NCBI GenBank assembly: GCA_002699085.1 | Contig: PAAR01000023.1 | Location: forward strand, 38,301-102,300 | DNA length: 64,000 bases | Direction: 5' to 3' | From: Micavibrio sp. | GTDB taxonomy: Bacteria > Pseudomonadota > Alphaproteobacteria > Micavibrionales > UBA9664 | Shown here: in pieces, positions 9,572 to 19,625 of the stretch | How positions within the stretch are numbered: position 1 is the stretch's first letter | Layout of the letters: the number at the start of each line of letters is the position of its first letter | Translations under genes and position numbers: made by a program | Notes under the pieces: model-generated | Database searches by the model: none | What the model was told of the DNA's origin: nothing | The model's input: the letters and a program-made list of their open reading frames with translations, nothing else

Positions 9572-11395
9572 ATGCACTCACAGCTTATAAGAAATTTTAT
9601 AGTTTTTTCAGCTATTGTCGTTATATCGGTATGCATTATTACTGTTGTGGTCTTGCGTGGTAATGCAAAGATCGATCAATCAAAAGAACAAATTATTTAT
9701 TCCCATGATTTAATTACTCTAACCAAAAGTCTGACCTCTGAAATAGAAGCAATGCTTGCAAATCAGCGTGGTTATTTTTTAACTGGAGATCAAAGCTATC
9801 TTAATGATTATACAACCAGTAAATCAATCTTGGATGAATATCTGAGCACCCTTGATATCATTGCTAAAGACGCCCAGAAAGAAAAATTAGACACATTAAA
9901 GAATCAAATAAATCTATATGTTGAGAAATTAGACGAAGCCATGGCTAATTTCAAACCTCAAAAGTCCCAACTCAACTCACAAAACAGAGAGATACTGAAA
10001 CAATTTAGCAATACTATTAATGATGTGAATGCTGAAATTGTTGGACAAGAATACACAACGCTTAATAATCGCATCACTTATTTCCAAGATAAGCAAAAAA
10101 AATACCAAGAAACGCTTTTGGCTATCGCATTCATAACAGGTACATTACTGATTATCTTCAATATTTGGCTATTACGTGCACAAATCAATTTGCTAAACGC
10201 CAAAAAATCGGCTGAAAATGCTACCAAAGCTAAAGGCGATTTCTTAGCCCATATGAGTCATGAGATACGTACACCTTTAACGGCTATTTCAGGCGCATCA
10301 GAAATTCTCAATAAGAAAAAGCAAGACTATGACCCTCGCACTGCTAAATTACTGAGTGTCATAGGCTCTAGTGCAGCCAGTTTAAAAGATCTTATTACTG
10401 ATATTCTTGATTTCTCAAAAATTGAGAGCAATCAAATTGATCTTGACTATGCTTATCATAATTTAGATGCCCTATTACAACAAGTTATTAGTATTATGTC
10501 TGTTCGGGCAACTGAAAAGGGCTTGGACTTTAAAGTCACAAATACATTAGAGACTGATACAAAATTCTATTGTGACAAAGCGCGGTTAAGACAAATTCTT
10601 ATTAATCTTGTCGGCAATGCTATTAAATTCACTGAAGAGGGTGCTGTAGAGATCACGATTAAGAAAATCGAGCGACACCATGCTGATACCGATAAAATAG
10701 ATAATGTTCTTGAATTTTCCGTTACAGATCAAGGTATTGGCATTCCACAAGACAAACTAAACCTTATATTTGAAGAATTTCAACAAGCTGATGCTTCAGT
10801 CTCCCGACGCTTTGGTGGTACGGGCTTAGGGTTATCTATATCAAAGAAATTAGCTTATTTGATGAATGGGTCGCTATCTGTAGTAAGTCGGGAAGGACAA
10901 GGATCTACCTTTAGCTTAACCCTGCCCGCTAAACTTAAATCAAATACGCCTATCACGCATCCTCCTATGAAATCTAAAATAAAAAAGGTAAAGCACACAC
11001 CAACGGACGATAGAATTCTTGTTGTTGAAGATTATGAAGGGAACATTATTGTTCTTACAACTTTGTTGGAAGATCTTGGCATATCATACGACATCGCTCG
11101 GACAGGCGTCGAAGCGATTGCTGCTTTTTCCGATAATCATTACCAAGTTATCTTAATGGATATCCAAATGCCGGAAATGGATGGTTTAACTGCTACAGCT
11201 ACTATTCGTCGTACAGAAGAGACTGAAAACCTCACAAAGACCCCTATCATTGGCATGACAGCTCATGCACTTCTAGAAGATAAACAAAAATGTATTGAAG
11301 CTGGCATGAATGATTTCATTCCAAAGCCAATTGATGAAGAAAGTTTTATCAAAACATTGAAAAAATATCTTACACAAAAAAAAGAAGCCGCCTAA
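9572..11395 (+). CDS. Hybrid histidine kinase with CHASE3-like sensor domain, HisKA, HATPase and REC
   Basis: LTSEIEAMLANQRGYFLTGDQSYL is CHASE3-like. FLAHMSHEIRTPLTA H-box. REC motif VILMDIQMPEMDG. Confidence 0.9.
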   Translation: MHSQLIRNFIVFSAIVVISVCIITVVVLRGNAKIDQSKEQIIYSHDLITLTKSLTSEIEAMLANQRGYFLTGDQSYLNDYTTSKSILDEYLSTLDIIAKDAQKEKLDTLKNQINLYVEKLDEAMANFKPQKSQLNSQNREILKQFSNTINDVNAEIVGQEYTTLNNRITYFQDKQKKYQETLLAIAFITGTLLIIFNIWLLRAQINLLNAKKSAENATKAKGDFLAHMSHEIRTPLTAISGASEILNKKKQDYDPRTAKLLSVIGSSAASLKDLITDILDFSKIESNQIDLDYAYHNLDALLQQVISIMSVRATEKGLDFKVTNTLETDTKFYCDKARLRQILINLVGNAIKFTEEGAVEITIKKIERHHADTDKIDNVLEFSVTDQGIGIPQDKLNLIFEEFQQADASVSRRFGGTGLGLSISKKLAYLMNGSLSVVSREGQGSTFSLTLPAKLKSNTPITHPPMKSKIKKVKHTPTDDRILVVEDYEGNIIVLTTLLEDLGISYDIARTGVEAIAAFSDNHYQVILMDIQMPEMDGLTATATIRRTEETENLTKTPIIGMTAHALLEDKQKCIEAGMNDFIPKPIDEESFIKTLKKYLTQKKEAA

Positions 11396-11409
11396 TTAAA
11401 AGCGGCTTC
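11384..11409. terminator. Bidirectional hairpin at the 3' end of the CHASE3 kinase gene
   Basis: gaagccgc ... gcggcttc inverted repeat with A-rich 5' flank. Confidence 0.7.
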
Positions 11410-11438
11410 CTAGTTTTGAGGGAGAGAGATCGTAAAAC

Positions 11439-11990
11439 TTATGCGTAGGCAACCCTAGCTTCAGCTAATTCTGGCGCATACAGCGCATTATCATTTGTGT
11501 GGAAATTTGGCTTAATGTGATTAATCGCTTTCGTTAAATTGCCACGGGCACGAGAAAGTCTTGAACGTACTGTACCAACAGGTATTTTTAAATGTTTGGC
11601 AACATCTTCATACGCCATTTCTTTAATACATACCATGACAAGAACTTCTTTATGCTCTGCTGATAATTCATCCATAGCTGCAGTAACTTCTTTTAATTCT
11701 AGTGCTGTATCTTGGGCAGGATCTACTGAAAAAGACTCTATATAGCTTTCAGGATCGTATTGTGTTTCAAATTTTCTTTTGCGACGATACGCACTGACGA
11801 ATAAGTTATACATGATTTTACATGACCATTTGAATACACTTGAATCCTTACGGAATAAATGTCTTTTCTCTAATGCGCGTAAGATAGTATTTTGTGTCAA
11901 ATCTTCGGCATCAGCTTGTGAACGGGTCAATTTAAAAGCAAATTTTCTTAAACCATCCATTTCATCTAATAACATATCATTGGTAAACAT
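11439..11990 (-). CDS. ECF-type RNA polymerase sigma factor (EcfG-like)
   Basis: Region 2 (KLTRSQADAEDLTQNTILRALEK) and region 4 (LSAEHKEVLVMVCIKEMAYEDVAKHLKIPVGTVRSRLSRAR). Confidence 0.88.
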   Translation of the reverse strand: MFTNDMLLDEMDGLRKFAFKLTRSQADAEDLTQNTILRALEKRHLFRKDSSVFKWSCKIMYNLFVSAYRRKRKFETQYDPESYIESFSVDPAQDTALELKEVTAAMDELSAEHKEVLVMVCIKEMAYEDVAKHLKIPVGTVRSRLSRARGNLTKAINHIKPNFHTNDNALYAPELAEARVAYA

Positions 11991-12134
11991 AACTATCTCC
12001 TGTATTTTTTCTCTTTACAAATTCAGGATATTGCTTGAGTGTATCTTCAATATGTCGTCTATGTATGCATGAAGTAATATATTGTAAGAAACATGTAACA
12101 AAGATTTCTAATAATAATTTGAGAGCGCAGAGCC

Positions 12135-12848
12135 ATGGGAATAGCCAATATTTTATCGGTTGATGATGACGAGAACCTACAATTCGTCATTAAAGAATAT
12201 TTAGAAGATGAAGGACATACCGTATTCACTGCCGCCAATAGAAATGAACTTTTAGATATTCTGGAAAAAGAAACGATTGATATCGTTTTGCAAGACCTCG
12301 TTATACCTAATGATGACGGCCTCTCAATGATTTCTGCTATCAGAGAGAAATCAGAAGCTTTTATCTTTATCGTTAGTGGCAAAGATGACCCGTTAGATAA
12401 AATCATAGGCTTAGAAGTCGGTGCCGATGATTACATTACAAAACCTTTCGAGATGCGCGAACTAAACGCTCGTATAAAGGCCACGATGCGTCGATTTAAA
12501 CAACAAAAAGAGACAGCAGCGGCTGAAACAGAAGATGAAGGTCCTAGTAAAATAACCTTGCCACATTGGGTGTTAGACCGTTCAAGATTCCAGCTCTTCG
12601 ATACTGCTGGTAAATCAATGAACCTTACAACAGGCGAATTTCAATTATTAGAAGCACTCGCCTTAGCCCCTAACCGCGTTTTATCACGAGAACATCTATT
12701 TAGTATCACCCGTGACGGCAAGTTTGACGTTTATGACCGAGCCATTGACATTCAAATTGGTCGCATACGCAAAAAAATGAACGACGACCCAAATGACCCC
12801 CAACACATTAAAACAGTGCGTGGCGTAGGTTATATGCTGGTTGTATAG
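12135..12848 (+). CDS. OmpR-family response regulator
   Basis: SVDDDENLQF, VLQDLVIPNDDG and [14 protein letters not shown], with a C-terminal winged helix (RGVGYMLV). Confidence 0.9.
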   Translation: MGIANILSVDDDENLQFVIKEYLEDEGHTVFTAANRNELLDILEKETIDIVLQDLVIPNDDGLSMISAIREKSEAFIFIVSGKDDPLDKIIGLEVGADDYITKPFEMRELNARIKATMRRFKQQKETAAAETEDEGPSKITLPHWVLDRSRFQLFDTAGKSMNLTTGEFQLLEALALAPNRVLSREHLFSITRDGKFDVYDRAIDIQIGRIRKKMNDDPNDPQHIKTVRGVGYMLVV

Positions 12849-12854
12849 CCCCTC

Positions 12855-12882
12855 TTGACTAATCAGTCAAATATGTTATATA
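12855..12882 (+). promoter_or_regulatory. Candidate tetR autoregulatory operator/promoter
   Basis: Inverted repeat TTGACT-AATC-AGTCAA at 12855-12870 overlaps a TTGACT -35 with TATATA 16 nt downstream. Confidence 0.5.
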
Positions 12883-12889
12883 GTTGTTA

Positions 12890-12991
12890 ATGACACAAAA
12901 AATCGACACAAAGCAGAAAATTATACAGACTGCCGTAGACCTTATATGGATGAGCGTATCAATAATGAGCGCGTCGCCGCTGCCGCTGTAG
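12890..12991 (+). pseudogene. 5' remnant of a TetR-family regulator
   Basis: MTQKIDTKQKIIQTAVDLIW reads as a TetR helix-1 start. The frame then runs out of phase into MFP sequence and stops at 12991. Confidence 0.55.
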
Positions 12992-13674
12992 CCGAAGCTG
13001 AAGCTGCCCTTGAACAGACACAAATAAATCTCGATTATGCTTCAGTTAAAGCACCCATTTCTGGTCGTTTAAGTCGCATTGAGATTACGGAAGGCAATCT
13101 TGTGCAAGCTTCTACGGCGCCAATCTTGACAACAATTGTCTCAGATGAGGGAATATACGCTGATTTTGATGTCGATGAGCAAACATATATCTCACATATT
13201 CGTCAAATGGCTAAGACACAACAAGATGAGGCGAAAATCCCTGTACGTGTTCACATTGGCGATGACAATGCGGACAGCGATTATGAAGGATTTATTTATA
13301 GCTTTGACAACCGTATCGACCCGAGCTCAGGGACTATACGTGCTCGTGCCCTTATTCCCAACAAAGATGACAGCCTTTTGCCCGGTATGTTTGTTCGCAT
13401 TGATGTAGGCAGTACGCAAGCTGAAGAACGTATTGTTATCACTGATAAAGCCATTGGCACCGATCAAGACCGTAAATTTGTCTATATCATTGATGAGAAT
13501 GGCCAAGTTGCCTATAGAGAAGTACATTTGGGTGCAAGTATAGACGGCAAACACGTTATTACAGACGGTCTTAACGACGGAGATGTGATTATTACAGAAG
13601 GTATTGTCAAAATTCGTCCTGGTATGCCTGTAACTCCTAAAGCAAATGAACAGGCGACGCATGAATCTCTCTAA
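12946..13674 (+). pseudogene. RND efflux membrane fusion protein lacking its N-terminus
   Basis: AEAEAALEQTQINLDYASVKAPISGRLSRIEITEGNLV and DPSSGTIRARALIPN are AcrA/MexA-like. No signal peptide and no first half of the hairpin/lipoyl domain. Confidence 0.75.
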
Positions 13675-16600
13675 ATATTTTATTGATAGACCTATCTTTG
13701 CTTCAGTTATTTCGCTCCTGATATTTATTTCGGGCTTAATAGCGATGTTTAACCTGCCCGTTTCTGAATACCCAGAAGTGAGCCCACCAACTATTTCAGT
13801 GACCGCTGTGTTTCCAGGGGCGAACCCAGCGACCATCGCTGAAACTGTAGCCACACCCCTAGAAGAACAAATAAACGGCGTTGAAAACATGCTGTATATG
13901 AATTCGCTTGCATCTACAGACGGCACATTATCTCTTAGTATCACATTCGCTATTGGCACAGATCCAGATTTAGCACAGCAACAAGTCCAAAACCGTGTTA
14001 GTCAAGCACTGCCTCGGTTACCTGAAGTAACTCGCCAATTGGGCGTAACAACAGCTAAAAGCTCACCAGATCTGACGATGGTTGTCCATTTAATTTCGCC
14101 TAATGAACGGTATAACGGCCTTTACTTACGAAATTACGGCACATTAAATGTTAAAGACCAGCTTGCTAAAGTTAAAGGTGTTGGGCAAGTATTTGTCTTT
14201 GGATCTGGTGACTACGCAATGCGCTTATGGCTTAACCCAGAAAAAATTGCAGAGCGTAATCTGACCGCTATGGAAGTCGTTCAAGCCGTAAGAAGCCAAA
14301 ATATTCAAGTGGCAGCAGGGACAGTCGGTGGCCCGCCTTACGATAAAGATGTTCAAATGGAACTACCTATCACCGCACAAGGGCGTTTAGAGAACCCAGA
14401 AGAATTTGGTGATATCATTATCAAACGTGATGAAAACGGCGTTGTCACCTTCCTAAAAGATGTAGCGCGTATTGAAATGGCGGCACAAACTTACTCGATC
14501 AACTCTCTTTTAAACAATAAAGAGGCGGTTGGTATCGCCATTTTTGCGGCAGCTGGCTCAAATGCTTTAGACATCTCTAAAAATATTCGAGCCACAATGG
14601 CCGATCTGAAAAAGGATTTTCCAGACGGTGTTGATTATAAAGTTATTTATGACCCGACTGTATTTGTGAAAGATTCGATTCATGCTGTTATAAAGACTCT
14701 ATTGGAAGCCATATTGCTTGTTGTAATTGTTGTAATTGTGTTTTTACAAACATGGCGTGCTTCAATTATTCCATTGTTGGCTGTACCCGTTTCCATTGTC
14801 GGGACATTCGCTGTCATGCTTTTACTAGGCTTTTCTATCAATGTTTTATCGTTGTTTGGCCTTATCTTGGCGATCGGTATCGTAGTCGATGATGCCATTG
14901 TTGTTGTCGAGAATGTCGAGCGAAATATTGAAGAGGGTAAGTCACCACGTGACGCCACTATTCAAGCAATGAAGGAAGTAACAGGCCCCATCATTGCGAC
15001 CTCACTTGTTCTTGGTGCTGTATTTATTCCAATTGCTTTTGTCAGTGGCCTAACAGGGCAATTCTATCGTCAATTCGCTCTCACCATTGCGATTGCAACT
15101 TTTATCTCAACAATTAACTCTCTCACACTGAGCCCTGCCTTATCTTGTCTATTGCTTAAAGAGAAAAAAGATCAAGATGACCTTGTCACAAGACTAATGA
15201 ACAAAATTTTTGGCGGATTCTTTAACTGGTTCAATAAATTCTTCCATAAGAGACAAGACGGCTATGCTAAATTTGTTGGCTTCTCGACTATCAGAAAAGC
15301 TGTTTTTATGGCCGCTTTTATTGCTCTTACAGCCATTACAGCAGCAGAGTTCAAGCTTATCCCTCAAGGCTTCGTCCCTGCCCAAGATAAAGGCTATCTA
15401 ATTGCCTTTGCTCAATTACCCACTGGCGCAACATTAGAGCGCACTGAAGCGGTTATTAAGAAAATGGGTGATATCGTCATGGCCGAAGAAGGTGTTAGTG
15501 ATGCGATCCAATTCCCCGGTCTTTCCATCAATGGGTTTATTAATTCATCTAGCGCAGGGATTGTTTTTATAGGGTTAAATTCGTTTGAAGAACGTGGTGA
15601 AAAAGGCATAAGCAGTATGGCAATCATGCAAAGTCTACAGCAAAAATTCGCTGGTATTGATGAAGCTTATGTGGCTGTCTTCCCACCGCCTGCGGTCAGT
15701 GGTATGGGTAGTGTTGGCGGTTTCAAGCTACAAATTCAGGATAAAACAGATTTAGGGTATGAAGCACTTGATAATGTTGTCAAAGAAGTAACTGGCAAAG
15801 CCTACGCAAATCCTGCCCTTACAGGTATTTTCTCTAGCTATAATGTGAATGTACCACAATTATATGCTGATCTTGACCGTACAAAGGCTAGAAAACTAGG
15901 TCTTTCTGTAGACGATATTTTTAATACGATGCAAATTTACCTTGGCTCAATTTACGTCAATGACTTCAATCAATTCGGCCGCACCTATCAAGTGATTGCA
16001 CAAGCCGATAAGCCTTATCGTGCGGAACAAGAAGATATTTTAAAATTAAAAGCACGGAATATAGCAGGCGAAATGATTCCACTTGGTGCTGTCATGGATG
16101 TTGAACGCACATTTGGACCAGACACAGCTTCACGCTACAATGCTTTCCGTTCTGCAGACCTAAATGGTGATGCAGCGCCCGGATATTCTAGCGGTCAAGC
16201 ACAAGCAGCCATCACACAAATTCTTAATGAAACACTGCCAAAAGGCATGTCTTTTGAATGGACAGATTTGACCTATCAGCAAATATTGGCAGGTAACACG
16301 GCGATCTATATTTTCCCACTTTGCTTATTACTCGTCTTTTTGGTTTTAGCGGCTCAGTATGAAAGCCTAACATTGCCTTTGGCTGTTATTCTGATTGTCC
16401 CTATGGCCATTCTCTCAGCATTATTCGGTATTATCATTTCAGGCGGTGATAATAATATCTTTACCCAAGTTGCGCTCTTTGTATTAGCAGGTCTTGCTAG
16501 TAAGAACGCTATTTTGATTGTCGAATTCGCACGAGAATTAGAACATCACGGTAAATCAATTATCGATGCCGCTGTTGAGGCTGCAAAAATGCGTCTTAGA

Positions 16601-16813
16601 CCCATTTTAATGACGTCTTTTGCTTTTATTATGGGTGTGCTACCTATGGTACTCAGCCACGGCGCTGGAGCTGAAATGCGTCATGCCATTGGTGTTGCCG
16701 TATTTTCTGGTATGCTTGGTGTGACATTCTTTGGCCTTATTTTTACACCAATATTCTATGTAATTTTACGGAGCTGGGAAACGAACAGACAAGAGAAGAA
16801 AGCGAAGAAATGA
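13661..16813 (+). CDS. RND-family (HAE1/AcrB-like) multidrug efflux inner-membrane transporter
   Basis: MNLSKYFIDRPIFASVISLLIFISGLIAMFNLPVSEYPEVSPP. About 1050 aa, GIVVDDAIVVVENVERN. Confidence 0.95.
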   Translation: MNLSKYFIDRPIFASVISLLIFISGLIAMFNLPVSEYPEVSPPTISVTAVFPGANPATIAETVATPLEEQINGVENMLYMNSLASTDGTLSLSITFAIGTDPDLAQQQVQNRVSQALPRLPEVTRQLGVTTAKSSPDLTMVVHLISPNERYNGLYLRNYGTLNVKDQLAKVKGVGQVFVFGSGDYAMRLWLNPEKIAERNLTAMEVVQAVRSQNIQVAAGTVGGPPYDKDVQMELPITAQGRLENPEEFGDIIIKRDENGVVTFLKDVARIEMAAQTYSINSLLNNKEAVGIAIFAAAGSNALDISKNIRATMADLKKDFPDGVDYKVIYDPTVFVKDSIHAVIKTLLEAILLVVIVVIVFLQTWRASIIPLLAVPVSIVGTFAVMLLLGFSINVLSLFGLILAIGIVVDDAIVVVENVERNIEEGKSPRDATIQAMKEVTGPIIATSLVLGAVFIPIAFVSGLTGQFYRQFALTIAIATFISTINSLTLSPALSCLLLKEKKDQDDLVTRLMNKIFGGFFNWFNKFFHKRQDGYAKFVGFSTIRKAVFMAAFIALTAITAAEFKLIPQGFVPAQDKGYLIAFAQLPTGATLERTEAVIKKMGDIVMAEEGVSDAIQFPGLSINGFINSSSAGIVFIGLNSFEERGEKGISSMAIMQSLQQKFAGIDEAYVAVFPPPAVSGMGSVGGFKLQIQDKTDLGYEALDNVVKEVTGKAYANPALTGIFSSYNVNVPQLYADLDRTKARKLGLSVDDIFNTMQIYLGSIYVNDFNQFGRTYQVIAQADKPYRAEQEDILKLKARNIAGEMIPLGAVMDVERTFGPDTASRYNAFRSADLNGDAAPGYSSGQAQAAITQILNETLPKGMSFEWTDLTYQQILAGNTAIYIFPLCLLLVFLVLAAQYESLTLPLAVILIVPMAILSALFGIIISGGDNNIFTQVALFVLAGLASKNAILIVEFARELEHHGKSIIDAAVEAAKMRLRPILMTSFAFIMGVLPMVLSHGAGAEMRHAIGVAVFSGMLGVTFFGLIFTPIFYVILRSWETNRQEKKAKK

Positions 16814-18168
16814 TGAAAAAACTAGTATTACTCTTAGCCACTGCTCTTCTTCTATCGGGCTGTTTTGCGGGTGGTCTTGAAAAGAACGCCCCTAAAACCC
16901 CTGCTGAATGGTCCAGTTACCGTGCTCAAAATATCGAGCAGGTAAAAGCTGAAGATCTGAAAAAATGGTGGGAGAATTTCAATGACCCACAAATTAACGA
17001 TCTTGTTGCCAAAACCTTATTAGATAGCCCAGATCGTTTAATCGCAGAAGCGCGCATTAAAGAGGCACGTGGCCTGCGCCGTAATGCACGCTCATTCTTG
17101 TTCCCACAAATTGGTGCTTCAGCCTCAAAAGGCCGTGAAAAAAGCGCCTTCACAGGGCCTTCCGATAATACACAAGCTGGTTTTGATGCTTCGTTTGAAC
17201 TTGATATTTTTGGTGTAAACCGTAAAGCCGCTGGCGCTGCTGATAATAATTTGCGTGCTTTAGAATACGCTTATCACGATGTGTCACTCACATTAGTTGC
17301 TGAAACAATCCGCAGCTACGTTGAAGCACGTGGCTTTGAAAAACAAATCCGCATTGCTGAAAAGAATCTTTCTATCCAAAAAGAAACGCTTAAATTAATC
17401 AAACAACAACAAGAATTTGGTGAAGCACCCCAGCTTGATGTTGAGCGTGCAGAAAGCCTTGTTAATACAACACGTGCCTCTATTCCAGAATTTAAACGTC
17501 TAGCACAAAATTCACGCCTCCAATTAACAGTGCTTACTGGCCTACTACCTGAAGAGTTAGATACGTATTTCGATAAGCAAACAGACATTCCAGGCGTGTC
17601 TCTTGAGCCTATTATTGCCTCACCGGCTCAAGTGCTCGCCCTGCGCCCGGACATAAAAGCGGCGGCCTATGCTTTAGAAGCACAAACAGATATTGCAGAA
17701 TCAACAACAAGAGAGATTTTTCCAACATTAAGCTTAGGCGGTATGTTTGCTTATCTTGATAGTGGTCTAGCAAGCGGCACTCAAATTTGGAGCTTTTCGC
17801 TCAGTTCTGCTGTAGCACTTCTTGATTTTGGTCGTATTGAAGGCCGTATTGATGCTGCTCGAGCCGTTGAGAAACAAAGCTATGAGCAATATCGCCGCAC
17901 TGTTTTAGCAGCAGTAGCAGAAGTCGAAATAGCGCTTAATGATTTTGGTCGTATTAGTGAGCAACGCCAGTCACTAAAAAAGGCCTTTGACAATGCTAAC
18001 AATGCGCTGAAATTGTCACAAAGCCTGTTTAAAGAAGGGGAAATATCTTTCCTTGATGTCCTTGACTCACAACGCACAGTTAATGAAGCAGACGCTGCCT
18101 TTATCAATGCTGAAGCGGCACAAGTTGAAGCACTTATACGCTTATACAAATCCTTAGGCGTTTATTGA
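16810..18168 (+). CDS. NodT-family outer membrane efflux lipoprotein (TolC-like)
   Basis: Lipobox LLLSGC. WWENFNDPQINDLVAKTL. OMF repeats. Confidence 0.93.
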   Translation: MMKKLVLLLATALLLSGCFAGGLEKNAPKTPAEWSSYRAQNIEQVKAEDLKKWWENFNDPQINDLVAKTLLDSPDRLIAEARIKEARGLRRNARSFLFPQIGASASKGREKSAFTGPSDNTQAGFDASFELDIFGVNRKAAGAADNNLRALEYAYHDVSLTLVAETIRSYVEARGFEKQIRIAEKNLSIQKETLKLIKQQQEFGEAPQLDVERAESLVNTTRASIPEFKRLAQNSRLQLTVLTGLLPEELDTYFDKQTDIPGVSLEPIIASPAQVLALRPDIKAAAYALEAQTDIAESTTREIFPTLSLGGMFAYLDSGLASGTQIWSFSLSSAVALLDFGRIEGRIDAARAVEKQSYEQYRRTVLAAVAEVEIALNDFGRISEQRQSLKKAFDNANNALKLSQSLFKEGEISFLDVLDSQRTVNEADAAFINAEAAQVEALIRLYKSLGVY

Positions 18169-19623
18169 TAATTGTTGGCTAATCGCTAATTTCCAGCCAT
18201 TATACAATGTATCTGCTTGCTCTTTCGTTAGTTGAGGGGTAAAGCGTTTATCTAATTTCCAACGAGATACCAAATCTTGCTGATTTTTGTAAACACCCGC
18301 TTGGAGCCCTGCGCAATAAGCTGCGCCCAAAGCAGTCGTTTCAACAATTTCAGGACGATCAACATCAACTTGCAAAATATCCGCTAAGGCTTGGCAAACA
18401 AAATCATTTTTTACCATACCGCCATCGACACGCAATGTTTTGATCGGCACTTTACTATCTTCTACCATGGCTTCTAATAGATCACGCGTTTGGTAAGCTT
18501 GCGCCTCTAATGCTGCACGGACAATATGTGCTTTTGAGCTGTTTCGATTAAGGCCTGCAATCATGCCACGTGCCTCTGGCCGCCAATACGGTGCGCCCTG
18601 CCCTGTGAAAGAAGGAATAAAATAGACACCGCCATTATCATCCACCGAACGTGCCAGAGCCTCGGTTTCTGCCGCTTGCGCAATAATGCCTAAGCCATCA
18701 CGCAACCATTGAATGGCTGTCCCTGCATTAAAAATTGAGCCTTCTAAGGCATAGGTCGTTTGTTTATCGAAGCCGTAGGCAATTGTCCCTAATAAATTAT
18801 ATTCAGACATATCTACTTTATCGCCTGTATTCATCACAACAAAACAGCCCGTCCCATAAGTACTTTTAACACTTCCCTTCTCGAAACAGGCTTGACCAAT
18901 TGTTGCGGCCTGTTGATCGCCCACCATACCTTGAATCTTAATGTTTCCTAGTTCTGTTGCTACTCCAAAATCATGGGTATTTGGTTGAACACTAGGTAGT
19001 AATGATTTTGGTATATCAAATAATTTTAATAAATCATCATCCCATTGTTGTTCGTGAATATTATAGAGCATGGTACGTGCTGCATTTGTGCAGTCAGTTG
19101 CGTGCATTTTACCTTCTGTCAAATTCCACAATAACCATGTATCCACTGTCCCAAAAGCTAATTCTCCATTTTCAGCACGATCACGAACACCTGCAACATT
19201 TTCTAAAATCCAATGTATCTTGGTGGCGCTAAAATAAGGATCGAGCAATAAACCAGCTTTTTGCTGCACTCGTTTTTCGTGATCTTTTTGTTTAAGCATT
19301 TTGCAATAATCGGCCGTACGACGGTCTTGCCAAACAATAGCGTTATAGACAGGTTGGCCTGTTTTACGATCCCAGATGATAGTTGTTTCACGTTGGTTTG
19401 TAATACCTATCGAGATAATATCTTTATACGAGGCACAAATCTTTCGAGCACAGGCAAGACTATCTTGCCATATATTCATTGGATCATGCTCAACCCAACC
19501 GCTTTGCGGATAGATTTGTGGCAGCTCTCTTTGCTCAACTGCTTTAATATCGCCATTATCTGTATCAAACAGAATTGCCCGTGAGCTTGTTGTACCTTGA
19601 TCTATTGATAAAATAAGTGCCAT
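18154..19623 (-). CDS. glpK: Glycerol kinase
   Basis: LILSIDQGTTSSRAILFD, GWVEHDPMNIW, TNQRETTIIWD, DGGMVKNDFVCQ. Confidence 0.97.
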   Translation of the reverse strand: MALILSIDQGTTSSRAILFDTDNGDIKAVEQRELPQIYPQSGWVEHDPMNIWQDSLACARKICASYKDIISIGITNQRETTIIWDRKTGQPVYNAIVWQDRRTADYCKMLKQKDHEKRVQQKAGLLLDPYFSATKIHWILENVAGVRDRAENGELAFGTVDTWLLWNLTEGKMHATDCTNAARTMLYNIHEQQWDDDLLKLFDIPKSLLPSVQPNTHDFGVATELGNIKIQGMVGDQQAATIGQACFEKGSVKSTYGTGCFVVMNTGDKVDMSEYNLLGTIAYGFDKQTTYALEGSIFNAGTAIQWLRDGLGIIAQAAETEALARSVDDNGGVYFIPSFTGQGAPYWRPEARGMIAGLNRNSSKAHIVRAALEAQAYQTRDLLEAMVEDSKVPIKTLRVDGGMVKNDFVCQALADILQVDVDRPEIVETTALGAAYCAGLQAGVYKNQQDLVSRWKLDKRFTPQLTKEQADTLYNGWKLAISQQLSINA

Positions 19624-19625
19624 AT

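Noticed and set aside
14680-14958. Antisense ORFs inside the RND gene (e.g. 14680..14958, 15194..15385)
   Set aside because: They lie wholly within a clear RND transporter gene and have low-complexity Ser/Thr-rich composition typical of antisense frames.
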